A DNA stretch of 49,257 nt from the NCBI GenBank assembly GCA_026954325.1, contig JAIXKK010000048.1, forward strand, positions 17,416 through 66,672. The letters run 5' to 3'. Origin of the DNA: Bryobacterales bacterium. Its GTDB lineage: Bacteria; Acidobacteriota; Terriglobia; Bryobacterales; Bryobacteraceae. How positions within the stretch are numbered: the stretch's first letter is position 1; the number at the start of each line of letters is the position of its first letter. Below, piece by piece: positions 8,014 to 15,100 of this stretch. Position numbers and translations under genes: made by a program. The notes under the pieces are model-generated. The model was not told where the DNA came from. It made no database searches and saw only the letters and a program-made list of their open reading frames with translations.

Positions 8014-8909
8014 AGAGCGAACTGGCGCTGGTGGAACGCATCCGGCGCGGCGCGGGCCGCTCGCGCCGGTTGAGCCTGGGCATCGGCGACGATTGCGCCA
8101 TTTATACGCCGGCTGCCGGGGAAGAACTGTTGTTCACCACGGACCTGCTGATTGAGGACGTGCACTTCCGGCGCGAGACGCACAAGGCGGCGGACGTGGG
8201 GTATAAGACGCTGGCGCGCGGGTTGAGCGACATTGCGGCGATGGGCGGCGCGCCGAGGTTCTGCCTGGTATCGCTGGCGCTGGCGGAATGGACGGATGAG
8301 CGCTGGGTGGATGGATTCTACAAAGGGCTGCTGGAGTTGGCGCGGGAAACAAAGACGGCGCTGGCGGGCGGGGACGTGGCGCGCGCGGATAAGGTGATGG
8401 CGGATATTATGGTGTGCGGTTCCTCTCCCGCGGGGACCGCATTGCGGCGCGGCGGGGCCAAACCAGGGGACGGCATTTATGTTTCGGGCGCGCTGGGCGG
8501 ATCGGCGCTGGGGCTGGAGGCGGGCAGGGGCAAGGCGTGGAAGAAGCACCTGCGGCCGGCTCCGCGGTTGAAGCTCGGCGCGGCGCTTCGGGCAAAGTGG
8601 GGCGCCACTTCGTGCATGGATTTGAGCGACGGGCTGTCGATTGACCTGCACCGGCTGTGTGTGGAATCGCGAGTGAGCGCGGAGTTGGACGGCGACCTGC
8701 CTGTGTTTCCGGGGGCGACGGTGGCGCAGGCGTTGCACGGAGGGGAAGATTACGAACTGCTGTTCACTTTGCCGGGAAAGGCTCCGCGGTCGATAGGGGG
8801 AGTGCCGCTGACGCGCATCGGCTCCATCAGGACGGGGCACACCGGCCGGATCAGGATAGAAGGCTTCGAGTTGCAGCCGCTGGGATATGATCATTTTCGA
8901 AAACCATGA
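8010..8909 (+). CDS. thiL: thiamine-monophosphate kinase
   Basis: A 299-residue ThiL, which phosphorylates thiamine monophosphate with ATP to give the cofactor thiamine diphosphate, the last step of thiamine biosynthesis. Diagnostic motifs are LGIGDDCAIY near residue 25, TTDLLIEDVHF (metal and phosphate-binding aspartates), ALARGLSDIAAMGG-like KTLARGLSDIAAMGG, ALAGGDVARADK, the CMDLSDGLSIDL motif and the near C-terminal HGGEDYELLFT. The length is slightly short for the family but complete. It overlaps the upstream Hsp70 stop by an ATGA junction and the downstream methyltransferase start in the same way, so it is translated from the same transcript. No other thiamine gene is in the window. Confidence 0.93.
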   Translation: MKSELALVERIRRGAGRSRRLSLGIGDDCAIYTPAAGEELLFTTDLLIEDVHFRRETHKAADVGYKTLARGLSDIAAMGGAPRFCLVSLALAEWTDERWVDGFYKGLLELARETKTALAGGDVARADKVMADIMVCGSSPAGTALRRGGAKPGDGIYVSGALGGSALGLEAGRGKAWKKHLRPAPRLKLGAALRAKWGATSCMDLSDGLSIDLHRLCVESRVSAELDGDLPVFPGATVAQALHGGEDYELLFTLPGKAPRSIGGVPLTRIGSIRTGHTGRIRIEGFELQPLGYDHFRKP

Positions 8910-9886
8910 CAGACGAGAACATTGTTGTTGATCTGATTGAGGCGTTCCGCCGTTCGAAGTGCATGTTTACGGCGGCATCGCTCGGCGTGTTCGAACGAAC
9001 GCCGTGCACGCTGCAAGACCTGGCGGCGGAGTTATCCGCGAATGCGGATTCATTGGAGCGGCTGCTCGATGGCTGCGCCAGCCTCGGGCTTTTGTGGCGG
9101 GAGGGCGATACATTTTCGAACACGGATGTTTCGGAGGCGTACCTGACGCGGTCGAGTCCGGTGACGCTGCTGGGCTACGTGCTCTATTCCGACCGTGTGC
9201 TTTACCATCTTTGGGGCAACCTGGGAGACGCGGTGAAGGAAGGGACGCACCGCTGGAAACAGACGTTCGACGTGGACGGGCCGATATTCTCGCATTTTTT
9301 TCAGACGCCGGAAGCGAAAGAGATTTTCCTGCTGGGGATGCACGGCTTCGGAATGCTGAGTTCGCCGGAGATTGTGGAGACATTCGACCTGAGCGATTTC
9401 CGCAGGCTGGTGGATTTGGGAGGGGCGACAGGGCATTTGGCATCGGCGGCGGCGGCGAAGTATCCGCTGTTGAGCGCGGCGGTGTTCGATTTGCAGCCGG
9501 TGATCGAGACAGCGAAGCGATTCGCCGGCGAGCGGGTGGAACTGATTGCCGGCGATTTCTTCACGGATCCGCTTCCGGCGGCGGATCTGTATGTACTGGG
9601 GCGCATCCTGCACGATTGGAGCGAAGGGAAAGTACGCGCGCTGCTCGGCAAGATCCACGCGAGCCTTCCACGGGGCGGCGGGCTGCTGATCGCCGAGAAA
9701 CTGTTGTGGCATGACCGCTCCGGACCGGTCTCGACCACCATGCAGTCGCTGAACATGCTGTGCTGCACGGAGGGTAAGGAGCGGACGCTGCACGAATACG
9801 AAGCGCTGTTGCGCGAGGCCGGGTTCACTTCGGTGAAGGGCAAGTTCACGGGGGTGCACGTGGACGCAATTCTGGCGAGGAAATAG
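8906..9886 (+). CDS. SAM-dependent O-methyltransferase (plant-type/hydroxyneurosporene-like family 2)
   Basis: This 326-residue protein has an N-terminal dimerisation-type winged helix (about 10-75: FRRSKCMFTAASLGVFE, LQDLAAELSANADSLERLLDG). A class I SAM-binding domain follows, with VDLGGATGHLASAAA as motif I and ERVELIAGDFF downstream. The family-typical YVLGRILHDWSEGKVRALL carries the catalytic-type His-Asp pair of small-molecule O-methyltransferases. The family methylates hydroxyl groups on aromatic or quinone-like small molecules; the substrate here cannot be read from sequence. The ATG overlaps the thiL stop (ATGA), and the next gene begins three bases after its own stop. Confidence 0.85.
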   Translation: MTDENIVVDLIEAFRRSKCMFTAASLGVFERTPCTLQDLAAELSANADSLERLLDGCASLGLLWREGDTFSNTDVSEAYLTRSSPVTLLGYVLYSDRVLYHLWGNLGDAVKEGTHRWKQTFDVDGPIFSHFFQTPEAKEIFLLGMHGFGMLSSPEIVETFDLSDFRRLVDLGGATGHLASAAAAKYPLLSAAVFDLQPVIETAKRFAGERVELIAGDFFTDPLPAADLYVLGRILHDWSEGKVRALLGKIHASLPRGGGLLIAEKLLWHDRSGPVSTTMQSLNMLCCTEGKERTLHEYEALLREAGFTSVKGKFTGVHVDAILARK

Positions 9887-9888
9887 CG

Positions 9889-10812
9889 ATGGGCGCGCGG
9901 ATTGAGAAGACGGACTGGCAAGGATGGCCGAACTGCTATCGCATCTCGAATGGCGATGTGGAACTGATCGCCACCAGCGACGTGGGCCCGCGGATCATGC
10001 GCTATGCGTTTCCGGGAGCGGCCAACGTGTTCGCGGAATTTCCGGAACAGGTGGGCAGGAGCGGCGAGAAGGAATGGACGCCGCGCGGAGGCAGCCGCAT
10101 CTGGATGGCTCCCGAGGACCGGGTGCGCACGTATGCGCCGGATAACAGTCCCGTGCGCGTGGTGATCGAGGACGGCGTGTGGACGGCAATCCAGCCGGTG
10201 GAGAAGGAGAGCGGGCTCGAGAAGCAGATTTCGGTGAGGCTTGCCGCGCGGGGATCGGGGGTGGAGGTGACCCACCGGCTGAAGAACGCCTCCGGCGAAG
10301 AGATGGAGATTGCGCCATGGGTGATCACCATGATGGCCCCCGGGGGCATGGGGATCAGCGGGTTTCCGCCGCGGGGGACGCATCCCGAGGATCTGCCGCC
10401 GACGCATCCGCTGGTGATGTGGGCGTTCACGAATCTCGCTGACGCGAGGTGGAAATTCACAAGGAAATACCTGCTGCTGCGGCAGGAACCGGGAAATGGG
10501 GACCCGCAGAAACTGGGGCATTTCAATGCGGACACGTGGGGCGCTTATCTGCTGGGGGAGACGCTGTTCCTGAAGCGCTACGCGGCGGACGTTTCGAAGC
10601 GCCATGCGGATTTCGGCTGTTCGTTCGAGATGTTTACGAATGCGGATGTGCTGGAACTGGAAACGCTGGGTCCGCTGGAGCGGGCGCCGGCGGGCGGGAT
10701 GGTGGAGCATGTGGAGCACTGGAGCCTGCACGCGGGAGTGAAGGTGGATGCCTGGACGGACGAGGCACTGGATGGGGCATTGTTGCCCATCCTGAGGCGC
10801 ACCGCGATATGA
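9889..10812 (+). CDS. DUF4380-like protein, cytoplasmic copy
   Basis: This 307-residue protein lacks a signal peptide and begins directly with the domain (RIEKTDWQGWPNCYRISNGD). It matches the DUF4380 type, a predicted galactose-mutarotase-like beta-sandwich. Features include GPRIMRYAF, EWTPRGGSRIWMAPED and a repeated beta pattern through to VEHVEHWSLHAG near the C-terminus. No reaction is established for the family; sugar or glycan binding is inference from the fold. Its neighbour at 10822 is a close paralogue: I count 60 identical positions in the first 80 aligned residues. GAGGA lies about seven bases before the ATG. Confidence 0.75.
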   Translation: MGARIEKTDWQGWPNCYRISNGDVELIATSDVGPRIMRYAFPGAANVFAEFPEQVGRSGEKEWTPRGGSRIWMAPEDRVRTYAPDNSPVRVVIEDGVWTAIQPVEKESGLEKQISVRLAARGSGVEVTHRLKNASGEEMEIAPWVITMMAPGGMGISGFPPRGTHPEDLPPTHPLVMWAFTNLADARWKFTRKYLLLRQEPGNGDPQKLGHFNADTWGAYLLGETLFLKRYAADVSKRHADFGCSFEMFTNADVLELETLGPLERAPAGGMVEHVEHWSLHAGVKVDAWTDEALDGALLPILRRTAI

Positions 10813-10821
10813 TGCGAAGCA

Positions 10822-11781
10822 ATGCGTAAGTTACTTGTTCTGTTCTTCGCCGCGGCGCTGTTCGCCTCCGCGGCGGTGAAGATTGAGAAGGTGGCGTGGA
10901 AGGGCTGGCCCAACTGCTACAGGATCAGCAACGGCGAGGTGGAACTGATTGTCACGAGCGACATCGGCCCGAGGATCATGCGCTACGCGTTCGTGGGAGG
11001 GCCGAACCTGTTCGCCGAGTTCGCTCCACAGTTGGGTAAGAGCGGAGAGAAGGAATGGATGCCGCGCGGAGGGAGCCGGCTGTGGATGAGCCCGGAGGAC
11101 AAGGTGAAGAGCTATGCGCTCGATAACAGCCCGATTGAGGCGAAAGTGACCGGAGCGGCGCTGGAGGCGACGCAGGCCGTGGAGAAGGAGACGGGGCTCC
11201 AGAAGCAGATCATCGTCAAACTGGCCCCGAGCGGCTCGCACGTGGAGGTGATCCACCGGTTGCGCAACGCAAGCGGGCGCACGCTCGAGTACGCGCCGTG
11301 GGTGCTGACGATGATGGCGCTGAACGGCACGGGGATCACCGGGTTTCCGCCGCGCGGGCGGCATCCGATCGACCTTGCGCCGACGAATCCGCTGGTGATG
11401 TGGCCTTATACGGACCTGACGGACAAGCGGTGGATTTTCACGAAGAAATACCTGGGATTGAAGCAAAACCCGAACAACACCGAGGCGCAGAAGATCGGCA
11501 TGTTCAACCCGAACACGTGGGGAGCGTACCTGCTGGGGGATCAGCTTTTTGTGAAGCGCTATCGGGCGGATGGGAAGAAGACGTATCCGGATTTCGGATG
11601 TTCGTATGAGACATTTACGAACGCGGAATTTCTGGAGATTGAGACGGTGGGGCCGCTGGGGAAGGTGGCTCCAGGAGCGGCGGCGGAGCACGTGGAGCAT
11701 TGGAGCCTGCACCGCGGGGTCCGGCTGAAGAGCTGGACGGATGCGGAGTTGGACCGGGTGCTTTTGCCGTTGTTGAAATAA
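10822..11781 (+). CDS. DUF4380-like protein, exported copy
   Basis: This 319-residue paralogue of the preceding gene differs mainly at the N-terminus. There it carries a signal peptide (MRKLLVLFFAAALFASAAVK, cleavage near residue 18), so the domain should act in the periplasm or outside. The body repeats the same landmarks: WKGWPNCYRISNGE, GPRIMRYAF, EWMPRGGSRLWMSPED, FPPRGRHP and VEHWSLHRGVRL. It starts nine bases after the first copy's stop. The pair looks like a local duplication followed by a change of compartment. The function is unknown and the fold is probably aldose-epimerase-like. Confidence 0.78.
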   Translation: MRKLLVLFFAAALFASAAVKIEKVAWKGWPNCYRISNGEVELIVTSDIGPRIMRYAFVGGPNLFAEFAPQLGKSGEKEWMPRGGSRLWMSPEDKVKSYALDNSPIEAKVTGAALEATQAVEKETGLQKQIIVKLAPSGSHVEVIHRLRNASGRTLEYAPWVLTMMALNGTGITGFPPRGRHPIDLAPTNPLVMWPYTDLTDKRWIFTKKYLGLKQNPNNTEAQKIGMFNPNTWGAYLLGDQLFVKRYRADGKKTYPDFGCSYETFTNAEFLEIETVGPLGKVAPGAAAEHVEHWSLHRGVRLKSWTDAELDRVLLPLLK

Positions 11782-12127
11782 GCCGGCGATAATCGGTAAG
11801 GCTTTGAGGTAAAAACGCCAGCGCCCGCGCGGTGGCGGGTAAATTTTACCGATGGCCCATTGAGTTTCGCGCGACGAGCGGGCAAGGCGAGTCAGGAGCT
11901 GAGGCAAAAGGACGCAGCGGGGATGGGTGAGAACCGGCTAAGTCATTTCCCTGTGGGCCTTAGGGGGTTGGGCATTTACTTGCTTCGGGGTTAAGGGTAT
12001 CCTTGGAGTTTAGTTTACCCGCACGTCCGGCACTCGAGTGCGTGATGACCACATGCGAGTCGCTTGCCACACCGCGTCCCATCGACAAGTTCCTGTTGCG
12101 CGGAATGTCTTCCGGGAGGAGAATCCA
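11782..12127. other. 346-base gap with nested inverted repeats, candidate structured leader
   Basis: No gene is apparent. ATCGGTAA (11792-11799) is perfectly complementary to TTACCGAT (11846-11853). Inside this outer stem lies a second one, CGCCA (11816-11820) with TGGCG (11833-11837). The nested arrangement could be the terminator of the DUF4380 operon or a structured RNA upstream of the giant repeat gene. Downstream, 11890-11960 contains GTCAGGAG and GGACGCAG, which faintly recall riboswitch core words but match no class well enough to call. GGGAGGAG at 12114-12121 is the Shine-Dalgarno of the next gene. Confidence 0.4.
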
Positions 12128-15100
12128 TTGAAATTCAAGAGCGTGATCCGATCGTTGAGCACGGTTGCTCCGATGATGCTGATGCTGCTGGGGGCGCCGG
12201 CGTTCGCCCAGTTGTTGTCTTCGAAGGCTTCTCTGTCCTTTCCGGATTCGAGCAACACAGGTAATCCGTTTGCTCCGCAGTTCATTCTGATTTCGACGGC
12301 CGATAACAGCGCCGTCACGATTGCGGCATCGACCTCGACGACATCGGGAGGAACGTGGTTGACCGCCACTCCGGTGACGAACACGACGGCGACGTTTGTT
12401 CAGGTTTCGGTGAACACGTCGGGGCTGGCGAACGGGTTCTATCAGGGGAACGTGAACATCACGGCTCCGGGCACGGCGCTGGCGGCGGTAAACATTCCGG
12501 TTCAGCTTACGGTTGGAGGGGGCGGCTCGAGCGGCGGCGTGTTGACCATCAATCCTGGAACGCTGAACTTCAGTGTCTCGGCTGGGTCGACACTGCCCAC
12601 CAGTCAGAGCTTGTCTGTATCTTCCGCGACGCCGGTGACGGTGAGCGCGAGCGCGGTGTCGTTCACGGGCGGGAACTGGTTGTCGGTAAGCCCGACAGGC
12701 GCGTTTGGTCCGGCGACGGCGTTCAGCTATTCGGTGACGGCGAATCCCTCGGGGCTGGCATCGTCCACGTATACGGGGCAGATTTCGTTTTCGGTGAGCG
12801 GGGGTTCCACGCAAACGGTGGGGGTGACGCTGACGGTGGGGTCGGGCGGAGGCGGAGGGACGCTGACCATCAGTCCGAGCACGGTTGCTTTGAATGCAGC
12901 GGTAGGATCGGCGAGTTTAGTTTCGCAGGTGTTGACAGTTACTTCGCCGTCGGCGGTGACGCTGAGCGCGTCGGCATCGGCGAATACCGGAGGGGGCTGG
13001 ATTTCGGTAAGCCCAGTGGGAGCGATCGGGCCGGCGACGGCATTTTCTTATGTGGTGTATGCGAATCCGAGCGGACTGGCGGCGGGCGCCTACACAGGGC
13101 AGGTGCTGTTCGCCATCAGCGGCGGGACGACACAGACTTTGAGCGTGACGCTGACGGTGGGCTCGGGCGGGGGCGGAGGATCGCTGACGATCAGTCCGGG
13201 CGCGCTTTCGTTCACTTCGCCCGCGGGATCGACGAATCTGGCCTCGCAGTTGGTGACGGTGAACTCGCCGACGGCGGTGACGTTGAACTCGACGGCGACG
13301 ACGAACACGGGGGGTAGCTGGCTGTCGGTAAGCCCATCGGGGTCGATTGGTCCGGCCACGGCGTTCAGCTATGTGGTGTTTGCAAATCCGAGCGGGCTGG
13401 CAAACGGGACGTACACGGGGCAGGTCGCATTTACAGTTAGCGGAGGTGCGACACAGACGCTGGGAGTGACGTTTACGGTGGGGACGGGCGGCAGCGGAGG
13501 GACGCTGACGATCAACCCGAGCGCGGTGTCGTTGAGCGCGGCGTTGGGATCGACGACGTTCACTTCGCAACAGATTAGCGTTACATCGCCGGCTTCGGTG
13601 ACTTTGAGCGCGACGGCGACAACGAACGCGGGAGGAAGTTGGCTTTCGGTGAGCCCTTCGGGCACGATAGGGCCAGCGACTTCCTTTGGGTATGTGGTGT
13701 ACGCCAATCCGACGGGACTTGCAGCCTCGACGTATACGGGGCAAGTGCTGTTCACTATCAGCGGCGGAGGCGTACAGTCGCTGGGAGTGACATTCACGGT
13801 GGGCTCGGGCGGAAGCGGCGGAACGCTGACGATCAATCCGGGGTCATTGGCCTTCAGCGCGGCGGCGGGGTCCACGACGGTCACCACGCAGAACGTGTCG
13901 GTGACATCGGCGACTGCCGTATCCGTGAGCGCGACGGCATCGACGAATTCGGGCGGAAGCTGGCTGTCGCTGACGCCGGGCGGGACGCTTGGGCCGTCGA
14001 CGGCATTCACCTATATTGTGTACGCAAATCCGGCGGGGCTTGCATCAGGAACCTATACGGGACAGGTTTCGTTCGCGGTGAGCGGCGGGAGCACGCAGAC
14101 ACTAGGGGTGACGCTTACGGTGGGCGCGGGCGGCGGGGGCGGGGCACTTACCATCAATCCGAGTTCGGTAAGCTTGAGCGCGGCGGCTGGATCGACGACG
14201 CTGACATCGTCCGTGTTGTCAGTGACGTCGCCAACATCGGTGACGCTGAGCGCGACCGCGAGCACGAATTCGGGAGGGAACTGGCTGTCCGTGAGCCCGG
14301 GCGGAGCGATCTGGCCGGCGACTAACTTCTCCTATGTGGTGTACGCGAATCCGACGGGGCTTGCTTCGGGGACTTACACCGGACAGGTGTTGTTCTCGAT
14401 CAGCGGAGGCACGACGCAGACTTTGAACGTGACCTTCACGGTGGGGATGGGCGGCGGCGGAGGCGGAACTCTGACGATCAACCCGGGCACGGTGTCGCTG
14501 ACGGCTCCGGCGGGTTCGACAAACCTGGTGACGCAGCTATTGACGGTGACCTCGCCGACGGCGGTGACGCTGAACGCGAGCGCGAGCACGAATTCGGGAG
14601 GAAACTGGCTGTCGGTAGCGCCGACCGGTGCGATTGGGCCCTTAACGTCGTTCAGCTATATCGTGTATGCCAACCCATTCGGACTGGCAAATGGGACGTA
14701 CACGGGGCAAGTGCAGTTCGCTATCAGCGGCGGGACTACTCAGACATTGAGCGTTACGCTGACGGTGGGGACGGGCGGCGGCGGCGGAGGAGGGTTGACG
14801 ATCAGCCCGGCGGCGCTGTCGTTCAGCGCGGCCGTGGGAGCTACTTCGATCAGTTCCCAAGTGCTGACAGTTTCTTCGGCAACTTCGGTGACACTGACCG
14901 CGTCGGCGGTGACGAACTCCGGCGGAGCATGGTTGTCGGTAAGCCCCACGGGTGCAGTGGGGCCGTCGGCCGCTTTTTCCTACGTTGCCTATGTCAATCC
15001 GTCCGGACTGGGGGCGGGCGCCTATACGGGGCAGCTCAATCTGGCCATCACGGGCGGTGCGACGCAGACAGTGCCGGTGACGTTTACGGTCGGCTCCGGC

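Noticed and set aside
11890..11960. Possible cobalamin or cyclic-di-GMP riboswitch
   Set aside because: Only short words match; the paired elements and spacing of either class are not visible. Kept only as a general structured-RNA candidate.
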